From CAWKDC01 sp964383495 (GTDB taxonomy: Bacteria; Pseudomonadota; Gammaproteobacteria; JABCZS01), in NCBI GenBank assembly GCA_964383495.1, contig CAYLHG010000011.1:1-54846 (forward strand): a stretch of DNA of 54,846 nucleotides, read 5' to 3'. How positions within the stretch are numbered: the stretch's first letter is position 1; each line of letters starts with the position of its first letter. Below the pieces are notes generated by a model. That model did no database searches. It saw only the letters and a list, made by a program, of their open reading frames with translations, and was not told the DNA's origin. Shown one piece after another: positions 1 to 7,965 of the stretch. A program made the position numbers and the translations under genes.

Positions 1-390
1 TGCAACTCGCTCTTTATCGGTGCCAGGATCAGTTTGACCAAGAATAATATCTGGTTTGGTCATATAGTAGTAAATCCCTACAACAAGGAACGATAGGATA
101 AGAGGGGCGAGAATTCCCACACAGAATAAGTAGGCTGAGCCTTCAGAGGTTACCGCTTCGTATTCAAGATCCGTTCCTTCGTACTTTATTTTGGTGCCAT
201 CTATGGCGCCAAGCGTGACAATGGATATAGGCAAACTAATAACACTGAAGGCTCCCCATAAGTAAAACATGGAAGTAGCAGCCTCTTCGATCAGCGTTTC
301 TCTGGGAGTCGTGTAAATCTCGGGGAGATGCTTTGCTGGTGCGGTAGTTTGGCTTCCAGTACCAATAATATTGTCATAGTTAGCAGCCAT
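1..390 (-). CDS. Hypothetical two-TM membrane protein, 3' end cut by window
   Basis: An open minus-strand frame starts with ATG at 388-390 and runs off the left edge, so only the first 130 residues are visible. The N-terminus (about residues 1-38) is polar. Two strongly hydrophobic segments follow at about 41-63 and 86-110, separated by a short charged loop, and a hydrophilic tail continues past the window edge. A GAGG Shine-Dalgarno-like core lies just upstream of the start, embedded in an eight-base G run (395-402). I do not recognise the family. It is transcribed divergently from rpsO. The hydrophobicity pattern and clear start make it very likely real; the function is unknown. Confidence 0.7.
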   Translation of the reverse strand, partial: MAANYDNIIGTGSQTTAPAKHLPEIYTTPRETLIEEAATSMFYLWGAFSVISLPISIVTLGAIDGTKIKYEGTDLEYEAVTSEGSAYLFCVGILAPLILSFLVVGIYYYMTKPDIILGQTDPGTDKERVA

Positions 391-549
391 AGTGCCCCCC
401 CCTCATTATCTATTTTTTATTATACCATGTTCAGAGTGAGGAATAAAGCTATTGCCGCTGATGCTATATTATTGATTTGATTAATAGTAATCGATTTTTG
501 TTTTGAGGTGTTTGCCTTTAGCTTGTCTCGCTTTTTTCTTCCTTCTATA

Positions 550-578
550 GCGACAAATCCTTAAATTAATGGTAGAAT
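550..578 (+). promoter_or_regulatory. Candidate sigma-70 promoter of rpsO-pnp
   Basis: GCGACA (550-555; four of six bases match TTGACA) is separated by 17 bases from TAGAAT (573-578; five of six match TATAAT), about 40 bases before the rpsO start. Seen directly; promoter activity is inferred. The rest of the 391-619 intergenic stretch shows nothing else I can support. Confidence 0.5.
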
Positions 579-619
579 GCCGCTTGCAATGAGATAGAAG
601 ATATTTTAGGAGTTTATTC

Positions 620-901
620 ATGGCATTAGCAACCGCTGAAAAGGCAAGTATTGTTACCAAAACAACCCAATCTTTTGGCTTAACCGCAAACGACACAGGC
701 TCTCCTGAGGTGCAGGTCGCGTTGTTGACGGACTCGATTGTTCGCTTAACTGCGCATCTTAAAACCAATAAGCAAGACAAGCACTCTCGTTATGGCTTGA
801 TTAAAATGGTTAGCAAGCGTCGTCGTTTGTTGAACTATTTACGTGCAAAAGATACAGAGCGCTATCAAAAATTATTGGCAGAACTTGATTTGCGCCGTTA
901 A
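620..901 (+). CDS. rpsO: 30S ribosomal protein S15
   Basis: Ribosomal protein S15 binds the central domain of 16S rRNA early in 30S assembly. The 93-residue product is close to the usual 89 and carries the family core, including the stretch TGSPEVQVALLTDSI and the C-terminal SKRRRLLNYLR block. The ATG at 620 is preceded by TTAGGAG with good spacing. pnp follows after 55 bases in the same direction, the conserved rpsO-pnp operon order of gammaproteobacteria. In Escherichia coli S15 represses its own translation through its leader; whether that applies here cannot be judged from sequence reading. The reverse-strand frame over it is a shadow. Confidence 0.98.
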   Translation: MALATAEKASIVTKTTQSFGLTANDTGSPEVQVALLTDSIVRLTAHLKTNKQDKHSRYGLIKMVSKRRRLLNYLRAKDTERYQKLLAELDLRR

Positions 902-956
902 TTCACTATATAGCTAAAATTTTATTTTTATTATTTTAATTAAGGAATAATCACTC

Positions 957-3053
957 GTGATGAAAGTGACAAGAAAGACGTTTCAATTTGGTAGACACCA
1001 AGTAACATTAGAAACAGGCCGTATTGCTAGACAAGCGTCTGGTTCAGTATGGGTAGATATGGCAGGCACTATTGTATTGGTTACAGCAGTTGCTGTGAAG
1101 AAAGCAGATCCTAATAAAAATTTCTTTCCTTTAACAGTAAATTATCAAGAGCGTACTTATGCTGCAGGGTTGATTCCTGGTAATTATTTTCGTCGGGAAG
1201 GGCGTCCTTCAGAATCTGAAACGTTAACTTCAAGATTAATTGATCGTCCTATACGTCCTTTATTTCCTGATGGTTTCATGAATGAAATTCAAATCATTGC
1301 GACAGTGAAATCACTCAACCCTGATGCTAGCCCTGATATTGCTGCATTAATTGGTGCTTCTGCCGCATTGCAATTAGCAGGCGTGCCATGGGCTGGTCCT
1401 ATTGGTGCTGCACGTGTGGGCTATCAAGACGGCGAGTTTTTGCTTAACCCTTCAGAAAAAATGTTAGAAACGTCTGAATTGGATTTAGTCGTAGCGGGCA
1501 CTGCAAAAGCGGTGTTGATGGTAGAGTCTGAAGCTAAAGAATTACCCGAAGAAATCATGTTGGGTGCGGTGATGTATGGTCACTCGCAATTCCAAGTGGT
1601 TATTAATGCGATCAACGAGCTTGCGGATGAAGCAGGCAGAGAGTCATGGAGTTGGCAACCGCCTGTGGCGAATTTGGCATTGAAAGCACAAATTGAAGCA
1701 GCTGTGAAAGCAGATATTGTGAAAGCTTATGAAATTTGCGATAAATTAGCACGCCGCGATCAATTGGCTGCGCTGAAATCAGATGTATTAGCAAAGTTTG
1801 TGGTTGAAGGTAGTGGTGTCGCTGCTGATCAAGTCGCAACCATATTTTCTGATATTGAAAAAGAACATGTGCGTCATCAAATTTTATCTGGCCATTCACG
1901 TATTGATGGCCGTGATAATCAGACGATTCGTCCTATTGCAACAGAAGTAGGGGTATTGCCTCGTACACACGGCTCTGCTTTGTTTACACGTGGTGAAACG
2001 CAAGCGATTGTTGTAGCAACGTTAGGAACAGAGCGTGATGCGCAAAAAATGGATGGCTTGAGTGGTGAGTTCAGTGAAAGCTTTATGCTGCATTACAATT
2101 TCCCACCTTTCTGTGTGGGTGAAGCAGGCATGGTGGGTGCGCCGAAGCGCCGTGAAATTGGTCACGGAAATTTGGCGAAACGTGCACTAAAGCCGTTGCT
2201 GCCTGACATGAAAGTATTTCCTTATGTGCTGCGTATTGTTTCTGAAATTACAGAATCAAACGGTTCCAGCTCAATGGCATCTGTTTGCGGTACCAGTTTG
2301 GCTTTGATGGACGCTGGTGTGCCTTTGAAAGCGCCTGTAGCAGGTATTGCGATGGGCTTGATTAAAGAAGGCGAGCGCTTTGCTGTGCTGACAGACATTT
2401 TGGGTGATGAAGATCATTTAGGTGATATGGACTTCAAAGTAGCGGGTACAGAAGAAGGTGTGACTGCGTTACAAATGGATATTAAGATTGAAGGTATTAA
2501 CCATCAAATCATGCAAGTGGCATTGGAGCAAGCACGCAAAGGCCGTATGCATATTTTGGGTAAAATGGCTGAATCGTTGACAGGGCCGCGCCAAGACATT
2601 TCTGATTTTGCGCCGCGGATCACAACGATCAAAGTAAACCCAGATAAAATTCGCGACATTATTGGTAAAGGTGGTGCGACCATTCGTGCTTTAACAGAAG
2701 AAACAGGTACGACGATCGACATTACCGATGATGGCACGGTAAAAATTGCAGCGGTGGACGGTGAAGCAGCGAAACATGCAGTTGCACGTATCCAAATGTT
2801 AACAGCGGAAGCGGAAGTGGGTGCTATTTACAAAGGCAAAGTGGTAAAAGTAGTAGAATTTGGTGCCTTCGTAAACTTTTTGCCAGGTAAAGACGGGTTA
2901 GTGCACATTTCTGAGTTGAGCTATGAGCGTGTTCAAAACATTAATGATTTTGTTCAAGAAGGACAAGAATTAATGGTGAAAGTGCTTGAAATTGATAAGC
3001 AAGGGCGAGTGCGCTTGAGCGTGAAGGCCTTACAGGAACCGCTGGCGGTTTAA
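957..3053 (+). CDS. pnp: Polyribonucleotide nucleotidyltransferase (PNPase)
   Basis: PNPase is a phosphorolytic 3'-to-5' exoribonuclease and a core of the RNA degradosome. The 698-residue protein has two RNase PH-like domains (about 1-215 and 310-540), a KH domain around 555-615 (recognisable by IRDIIGKGGATIRAL) and a C-terminal S1 domain around 620-690 (VEFGAFVNFLPGKDGLVHIS). Length is normal for the family. The start could be GTG at 957 or the ATG directly after it at 960; AAGGA at 942-946 serves either. It lies downstream of rpsO as in most gammaproteobacteria. A palindrome at 3086-3104 marks the 3' end of the transcript region. Confidence 0.98.
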   Translation: MMKVTRKTFQFGRHQVTLETGRIARQASGSVWVDMAGTIVLVTAVAVKKADPNKNFFPLTVNYQERTYAAGLIPGNYFRREGRPSESETLTSRLIDRPIRPLFPDGFMNEIQIIATVKSLNPDASPDIAALIGASAALQLAGVPWAGPIGAARVGYQDGEFLLNPSEKMLETSELDLVVAGTAKAVLMVESEAKELPEEIMLGAVMYGHSQFQVVINAINELADEAGRESWSWQPPVANLALKAQIEAAVKADIVKAYEICDKLARRDQLAALKSDVLAKFVVEGSGVAADQVATIFSDIEKEHVRHQILSGHSRIDGRDNQTIRPIATEVGVLPRTHGSALFTRGETQAIVVATLGTERDAQKMDGLSGEFSESFMLHYNFPPFCVGEAGMVGAPKRREIGHGNLAKRALKPLLPDMKVFPYVLRIVSEITESNGSSSMASVCGTSLALMDAGVPLKAPVAGIAMGLIKEGERFAVLTDILGDEDHLGDMDFKVAGTEEGVTALQMDIKIEGINHQIMQVALEQARKGRMHILGKMAESLTGPRQDISDFAPRITTIKVNPDKIRDIIGKGGATIRALTEETGTTIDITDDGTVKIAAVDGEAAKHAVARIQMLTAEAEVGAIYKGKVVKVVEFGAFVNFLPGKDGLVHISELSYERVQNINDFVQEGQELMVKVLEIDKQGRVRLSVKALQEPLAV

Positions 3054-3085
3054 TTTTAATCATTCAGAGAAATCATTGGGCGTAG

Positions 3086-3104
3086 GGGCGCATAATATGC
3101 GCCC
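3086..3104. repeat. Palindrome GGGCGCATAATATGCGCCC downstream of pnp
   Basis: A perfect 8-bp inverted repeat with a 3-base centre lies 33 bases after the pnp stop. An 18-base core (GGCGCATAATATGCGCCC) recurs, in the same orientation relative to its upstream gene, at 32567-32584. There is no immediate T run, although TTTTT occurs about 20 bases further on, so it is either a weak terminator, a 3'-end RNA-protecting hairpin or a small dispersed repeat. The remainder of 3054-3279 holds no supportable gene. Confidence 0.6.
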
Positions 3105-3279
3105 GTGTGCGCGCAACTGCACGTCTTTTTAATATCCTTCACATAGGTAACAGTGTGCCGTCATGGGCGGCAAATTGGGTGTGAATGATGTTAGGAACAT
3201 GTGAGCCTCAGAAGGGCGTAAGAAAGCTTGTGAACCAGAGCAGAGAAGCTATACAATGGATGGATATCCAGGAGGGCTT

Positions 3280-4230
3280 ATGAAACTGCGCGCCGTTTTT
3301 CTCAGTCTTCTACTTTCCTTCATCTTTTCCACATTTTCTTGGGGGGGCTCTCAAATGGTTAATAATCTACAGCAGGTTGATTTCCCTCAAAAAGCCGCTC
3401 TCACTAATGACGTATTGCAATTATTGAAAGCGTCCACTGAAAAAACAGACGCGTATGAATTGAGCATGGTGCTGTTAATGAGTGCTATCTTAGGACATCA
3501 AGATTTTTACAATCAAGCTTCTGATAATATGCAATCTGCAATGAAAAATGATCGTTTCCCTTCTTGGGCGAGTGATAATATTCCTGGTATGAAAGCGTGG
3601 ATGCAAGGGCGCATGTTTGTAGCCGCAAACATGATGGGAGATACACGCCAAGCAGATAAAATGAATGAGGAGCTGGAAGGCTTTTTAAAAAATCGTCCTG
3701 CGGAATCGAATGAATTGATTGCATGGGCTTGGGCTTACTGGGCTTCGGGCTTAGAGGGAATAAAATATAGTAAAGCCAAAGATAGGATGCTTGCAGACGC
3801 AGACGCATTAACCAATCTTCATGCTAAATTCAAAACAGCAGATGTAAAAAAAGAACCAGCCGCTCGCTCTAATGCATTATGGGCTTGGGTTATGAATTTA
3901 TTTGCTGCTGCACACGCCAATGATAAAGCTACCTATGATATTGCTTTGAATAATATCAAACGATTGGTCAAAGCTGATAATGATAAACCAGAAATGTTTA
4001 TTCAAAAATTATTCGAGCAATTTCCTGCGAGTGATTACCGCGCATGGGGGCTTGCGAACATGCGTGTGGCGGCGAGCATGATGCGTGATACTGAATTATT
4101 GAATGCGTTAGAAGTGCCTGTTAAAAAAGCGATTCAAGATTCGAAGATTGAGCAAGATAAAATATTGGCAACATTGAATAATCAATTTTCTGAAACATGT
4201 TGTCATAAAAAACCTAGAGCGAAGATCTGA
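3280..4230 (+). CDS. Exported helical protein of unknown function
   Basis: I do not recognise this family. Starting at ATG 3280, which sits just after the strong ribosome site AGGAGGG, the protein has about 316 residues. It begins with a typical signal peptide (charged MKLR, then a leucine/phenylalanine-rich core ending near TFSWGGS). The mature part is rich in Ala, Met and charged residues and reads as almost entirely alpha-helical, possibly TPR- or Sel1-like repeats, without a motif I can name. The last residues contain a Cys-Cys-His stretch and a basic end. An in-frame ATG at 3256 would add eight residues but lacks a ribosome site. A run of seven G at 3341-3347 lies in the codons just after the signal peptide. 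Periplasmic or secreted location is inferred. Confidence 0.8.
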   Translation: MKLRAVFLSLLLSFIFSTFSWGGSQMVNNLQQVDFPQKAALTNDVLQLLKASTEKTDAYELSMVLLMSAILGHQDFYNQASDNMQSAMKNDRFPSWASDNIPGMKAWMQGRMFVAANMMGDTRQADKMNEELEGFLKNRPAESNELIAWAWAYWASGLEGIKYSKAKDRMLADADALTNLHAKFKTADVKKEPAARSNALWAWVMNLFAAAHANDKATYDIALNNIKRLVKADNDKPEMFIQKLFEQFPASDYRAWGLANMRVAASMMRDTELLNALEVPVKKAIQDSKIEQDKILATLNNQFSETCCHKKPRAKI

Positions 4231-4249
4231 CGGGATATAAGTGTTAATC

Positions 4250-5176
4250 TTATTTCCCATCAAAAAAACTAAGATCTAGATCCGTTTCATTGCCAAGAAA
4301 AAAAGAATATTTTTGATGCGCTTTGATTTCTTCTTCACTATCTCTTTCTTCCCACGTAACAGGATGCATAAATACTGGCAAATCACCTCGATTTACCATT
4401 AACCATCCGACAACAATACCAATGTGCTCAAAGGGGGATTCATCACGCCGCTCAAATTTGATCTCCCATCCACCGTTGATGTGCGGACCATTTTCACGGG
4501 GTCCATAAAGACGCGTGCTGGTAGGGCGAATCTCATGTTCTAAAAGATAACACATCAATTCATCAAAGATGTGATTCGCCTTGGAAATATGCGCTTCAGG
4601 TATATCCATGTGAATATGAAATCCTTGGATAATTTTTTTGAATGGATCCTTATCCTGGAAATTAGGCAGCGCTTTTTTGCCTTCATTCAATTTAAGGTTT
4701 ATGATATTTTGACTGAGTTTATTCGGATTACGAGTATCAATGACATTTCCCTGTTTATCTAATGGTGGATTATCAAAAAATTCATGATATTGATCGACAC
4801 GTTTTCCAAACCATAAGGTATTTTTTTGATTGGTTTCTCCTTCTTGTTTGATCAATTCCACTTCTGGAAGATTATTATCATGCATCAACGGGTGAAGATA
4901 CATGGGGTTCGGGTGCTGATTAACAGATAAATATCCAATGATTTTCCCCAATTTTTCAAGCAAGTTTTCCTTCAGCGTTTTAATATGAATTTCCCACATC
5001 GGATGTAGGTGAGCACCATATCCTGCATTGAACGCATCTGCACTATCAAATGCAATGTTTGATTTTTGTAAGAAAGCAATCAGTAATTCTCGCTGTACTA
5101 ATGCCTGTGGGAATATCGAGTCAGGCACATCTTGGTGAATATGTAATCCCCAGATGATTTTTATAGGATCTTTCAT
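4250..5176 (-). CDS. Two-domain DOPA 4,5-dioxygenase-like protein
   Basis: The 308-residue protein is a tandem duplication of the DOPA-dioxygenase fold (DOPA 4,5-dioxygenase family, which performs extradiol ring cleavage of catechols such as DOPA). Domain 1 (about 1-115) shows GLHIHQD, AHLHPMWEIHI and MYLHPLMHD. Domain 2 (about 185-300) shows GFHIHMD, GPHINGGWEIKF and VFMHPVTWEE. Each keeps the HxH pair and the later His-Pro that this family uses for metal. A charged linker of about 70 residues joins them. Bacterial members are usually single-domain of about 110 residues, so the duplication is unusual. The start at 5176 has GGAGG upstream and overlaps the stop of the permease gene by four bases (ATGA), indicating translational coupling. 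Substrate is unknown; aromatic catechol is inferred from the family. Confidence 0.85.
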   Translation of the reverse strand: MKDPIKIIWGLHIHQDVPDSIFPQALVQRELLIAFLQKSNIAFDSADAFNAGYGAHLHPMWEIHIKTLKENLLEKLGKIIGYLSVNQHPNPMYLHPLMHDNNLPEVELIKQEGETNQKNTLWFGKRVDQYHEFFDNPPLDKQGNVIDTRNPNKLSQNIINLKLNEGKKALPNFQDKDPFKKIIQGFHIHMDIPEAHISKANHIFDELMCYLLEHEIRPTSTRLYGPRENGPHINGGWEIKFERRDESPFEHIGIVVGWLMVNRGDLPVFMHPVTWEERDSEEEIKAHQKYSFFLGNETDLDLSFFDGK

Positions 5177-6285
5177 GGATAACCTCCAACACGACGTAAT
5201 GAAAATGCCATGACAACTGGCAAGGCAATACATAAAATGACTTCAAATAGCGATCCATAAGCGAGTGCACGCTCGAAACCGTTTGGGAAAACAAATAAAA
5301 ATAGAGCAGGTGGAATAAATGTCAGTAAAAAAGATATTATTTTCTCATGTTTCATGGGGTTTATTTCGCGAATATTTTTATTCCAAAAATCAAACAAGCT
5401 TAAAGACACACCCAGAAATGAGGTGATTAATGCTAGGTTTGAAAAAATGGACAACACTGCACGCAATGTATGAGAATCAACCATGTGATTCATCATCACG
5501 ATCAATTCTCCGATAGAGGCATTTTTTTCTCGAAGTACCGCAAAGCTCATCTCTCCTTGAAGTGGCACAGTGCCTAAAATCATGGCAACCCAAACGGCGT
5601 ATACTATCAATGGAATAAAGCTTCCAATCAATAATGGATATTTCAATTTCGGCGCTTCATCGCCCATGTAGGTGACGAGCGCTGGAATACATAAGTGAAA
5701 ACCAAACGAAGTCAATACAACAGGTGCTGCTTTTACCCATAGGCTATTGTCGTTGACAAAAAGATAAGATGTATGAATGTGTGGAACGAAGAGTGTACAG
5801 AGTAAGACAAAGAAAAGCATTTGAGCGCTGAAAAACCATTGATTGACCTGATCAACAGCCTGTGTCCCAAAATAAATCACACTCCCCAATGAGCATAAAA
5901 ATAAAATGCCTGATACAGTATGGGGTATTTCTAAATCAAAAAGGTAGGATGCAAAATTGCTGATCATGGATGATCCGCCTGATAAATATGCTGAAATCAG
6001 CGCATAAATAAATGCCAAGAAGGTGATATACATCACGATTTGCCCGCCACGCCCTAAGGTCGCATACGCCATTTGGCTGAAACTATTTTTGTCTTTATCA
6101 AACTGAAGTGTGACTTGAAGCAGCACCAAGGCAGAAGTCGCCATCAATGCCCAGCATCCGAACATCAGAAACAAGATTTTGATGAAACCTAGCTCTGCTG
6201 TTGCCATGGGAATGGCAAGCATCCCAGCACCAATGGCCATGCCTGAGATCAGGCAGGTAACACCCAGTAATCGATAATGTAGCAT
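5173..6285 (-). CDS. Aromatic amino acid permease (TyrP/Mtr-like)
   Basis: A hydrophobic protein of about 370 residues with around 11 membrane segments. Its N-terminus (LLGVTCLISGMAIGAGMLAIP) is the signature of the hydroxy/aromatic amino acid permease family, which imports tyrosine, tryptophan or phenylalanine with protons across the inner membrane. Length is close to E. coli TyrP (403) and Mtr (414), slightly short. I chose ATG 6285 because GGGGAG precedes it; ATG 6303 is an in-frame alternative with no visible ribosome site. Its stop overlaps the start of the two-domain dioxygenase-like gene, so the two are co-translated. It faces the LysR gene across a short shared promoter region. Which aromatic amino acid it carries cannot be decided from sequence. 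Confidence 0.88.
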   Translation of the reverse strand: MLHYRLLGVTCLISGMAIGAGMLAIPMATAELGFIKILFLMFGCWALMATSALVLLQVTLQFDKDKNSFSQMAYATLGRGGQIVMYITFLAFIYALISAYLSGGSSMISNFASYLFDLEIPHTVSGILFLCSLGSVIYFGTQAVDQVNQWFFSAQMLFFVLLCTLFVPHIHTSYLFVNDNSLWVKAAPVVLTSFGFHLCIPALVTYMGDEAPKLKYPLLIGSFIPLIVYAVWVAMILGTVPLQGEMSFAVLREKNASIGELIVMMNHMVDSHTLRAVLSIFSNLALITSFLGVSLSLFDFWNKNIREINPMKHEKIISFLLTFIPPALFLFVFPNGFERALAYGSLFEVILCIALPVVMAFSLRRVGGYP

Positions 6286-6353
6286 TATTCCATTTCTCCC
6301 CATACGAGAGGCATAGTTTCGCCTGATTTAATACTTTAAAAAAGCGGATATAT

Positions 6354-6370
6354 TTGATACAATTAATCGA
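6354..6370. promoter_or_regulatory. Candidate LysR-type operator between permease and regulator
   Basis: TTGAT-N7-ATCGA forms an imperfect dyad with the T-N11-A pattern typical of LysR-type binding sites. It lies in the short gap between the divergently transcribed permease gene and the LysR gene, where such regulators usually bind. Pattern seen; binding inferred. Confidence 0.4.
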
Positions 6371-6392
6371 ATATTTAGAACAATAGGTGCTT

Positions 6393-7274
6393 ATGAAAAT
6401 CCCAAAATCCACGGTAGAACAATGGGTTACATTGCAAACAGTGATTGACGAAGGTAGCTTTGCAAAGGCTGCTGAAAAATTGCATCGCAGCCAATCTACC
6501 ATCAGTTATACGCTTCACACATTACAAGACCAATTAGGCGTGGAATTATTGACTCAGGAAGGCCGGCGTGCGGTGCTCACTCCGCTGGGGGAAATTCTAT
6601 TGAATCGTTCTCGAGATTTTTCAAAGATGCTGAATGAAATAGAACGTTCGATTCAAGATGTAAAACAAGGTTATGAATCGCATTTGAATTTAGTGGTCGA
6701 TGCGCTTTGTGCACGTGAATTCATCATGCCAGCGATTCGATGTTTTGAGCAATTGAACCAACAGACGAAACTGGATATTCGATTTGAAATTTTATCAGGA
6801 CCAATTCGTGCAATTCAACAAGGTACGGCTGATATTGTAATCACACCGCATGTGCCGAAAGGTTTTCTTGGAGAAATTTTCCGAACGGTCGAGATTCAGC
6901 CGTATGCTCATATTGATAATCCGGTGCATAAAATATCGCATTCTTTAACAGAACGTGATTTAAAAAAAGTACGATATATCACCGTGCGTGATACGTTTGA
7001 AGAAGAAAACCGAAGCGATGGCTGGTTTGGATCTGAATTACGTTATCGAGTAGACAGTTTTGATACTTCAAGAGCTTTAATATGTGCTGGCGTAGGTTTC
7101 GGCTGGTTGCCATTAGCCATGGTGAAAGGCTATGAATCCATACTCAAGCCTTTAAATTTGGCCAAAGGTGGGAAGGACAGTTACACACTTTACCTGGTTC
7201 AGCAGCATCAAGGTATTATGGGGCCAGCGAGAGCGTTACTAACGAAGCTACTCTTTGCTGAGCTTGGCAAATAA
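6393..7274 (+). CDS. LysR-family transcriptional regulator
   Basis: The protein of about 293 residues has the LysR winged helix-turn-helix in residues 1-62 (SFAKAAEKLHRSQSTISYTLHTLQDQLGVELL) followed by a substrate-binding effector domain of about 200 residues. Length is typical. ATG 6393 is preferred over the GTG at 6387, which sits inside the AGG ribosome site region. It is divergent from the aromatic permease/dioxygenase operon, and LysR proteins commonly control the operon facing them, so I infer it regulates that operon in response to an aromatic ligand. Its 3' end overlaps the convergent HEPN gene by 27 bases. Confidence 0.93.
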   Translation: MKIPKSTVEQWVTLQTVIDEGSFAKAAEKLHRSQSTISYTLHTLQDQLGVELLTQEGRRAVLTPLGEILLNRSRDFSKMLNEIERSIQDVKQGYESHLNLVVDALCAREFIMPAIRCFEQLNQQTKLDIRFEILSGPIRAIQQGTADIVITPHVPKGFLGEIFRTVEIQPYAHIDNPVHKISHSLTERDLKKVRYITVRDTFEEENRSDGWFGSELRYRVDSFDTSRALICAGVGFGWLPLAMVKGYESILKPLNLAKGGKDSYTLYLVQQHQGIMGPARALLTKLLFAELGK

Positions 7275-7643
7275 TATTTGATAAGCTTTCTGGAAAACAA
7301 AAACATATTTTTCTTTAATGTTGCTAAATATTTTTTGTGCAATTATCTCATGATAACTATGTGTTGTCATATTTCTATCATTGAGCAAATCGAGCCAAAT
7401 GTTTTCATCTTCAATCAAGCCGGATTGATAGGCAAATGAAAAAGCAGATTTCGGGCTTCCAATGGCAATACCTTCAGATCGGCCTATTTTTTGAAATGTT
7501 TTCCGGAAAACCTCAAAAGTGAATTCAAAGGCTTGTATCACAGCTGCCTGCGTATAATCTTTATTTAAATGCTGGGTAACAGCTAAAAATTCATTGAGCT
7601 TTTGAAGCGCTTTCTCACAGTTTAAGAGTGATTGTTTGTACAT
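7248..7643 (-). CDS. hepT: HEPN-domain protein, HepT-like (nucleotidyltransferase substrate-binding)
   Basis: This 131-residue helical protein belongs to the HI0074/HepT group of HEPN proteins. It carries the family motif R-x4-H-x-Y at residues 90-97 (RNMTTHSY). In characterised HepT/MntA pairs the Arg and His form the RNase centre, and the Tyr is AMPylated by the partner nucleotidyltransferase, which silences the toxin. The gene starts one base after the stop of the nucleotidyltransferase gene and has GGGGAA as its ribosome site inside that gene. It ends inside the LysR gene on the other strand. The toxin role is inferred from the family; alternatively the pair could be a non-toxic modification system, as once proposed for HI0073/HI0074. 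Confidence 0.88.
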   Translation of the reverse strand: MYKQSLLNCEKALQKLNEFLAVTQHLNKDYTQAAVIQAFEFTFEVFRKTFQKIGRSEGIAIGSPKSAFSFAYQSGLIEDENIWLDLLNDRNMTTHSYHEIIAQKIFSNIKEKYVFVFQKAYQILFAKLSKE

Positions 7644-7644
7644 G

Positions 7645-7953
7645 TTATTCCCCTTTTTGATAAATAATTATACCTTCCATGTGGATCTTAGCTAAAAAAA
7701 TATCTGATATTTCAGCCGTGTTGATGCAGTCAATCGGTAGCAATGTAGGTGCATTTTCTTGAATTTCTGTGCAAAATCGGCCCCAATTTTTTTGATATTG
7801 ATGTGTGTCAAAATCAAATGCAATATCAAAATCAGATGTTTGTTGCGCATCCCCGCGAGCGCGGGAGCCAAATAGCATAATAGTGTTAGGATGCAGCCAT
7901 TTTTGTGCCAATGGCACGATAAAATCAATCACTTTTTGTGTTGCAGCATCCAT
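7645..7953 (-). CDS. mntA: Minimal nucleotidyltransferase, MntA-like antitoxin
   Basis: The 102-residue protein is a minimal nucleotidyltransferase of the HI0073/MntA type. The catalytic signature GS-x10-D-x-D is complete (GSRARGD at 29-35, Asp41 and Asp43), and a third acidic residue is likely Asp75 in the LLPIDCIN strand. In type VII toxin-antitoxin systems this enzyme transfers AMP from ATP onto a tyrosine of the HEPN toxin. It begins 12 bases after the valS stop with TGAGGA as ribosome site and is followed by the HEPN gene after one base, so the two form one translational unit, probably also read through from valS. All catalytic residues look intact. Confidence 0.9.
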   Translation of the reverse strand: MDAATQKVIDFIVPLAQKWLHPNTIMLFGSRARGDAQQTSDFDIAFDFDTHQYQKNWGRFCTEIQENAPTLLPIDCINTAEISDIFLAKIHMEGIIIYQKGE

Positions 7954-7965
7954 TTTTGATATTCC

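Noticed and set aside
481..780. 99-codon minus-strand frame over the rpsO promoter and 5' part
   Set aside because: Overlaps a certain ribosomal protein gene and its promoter, with no start signal.
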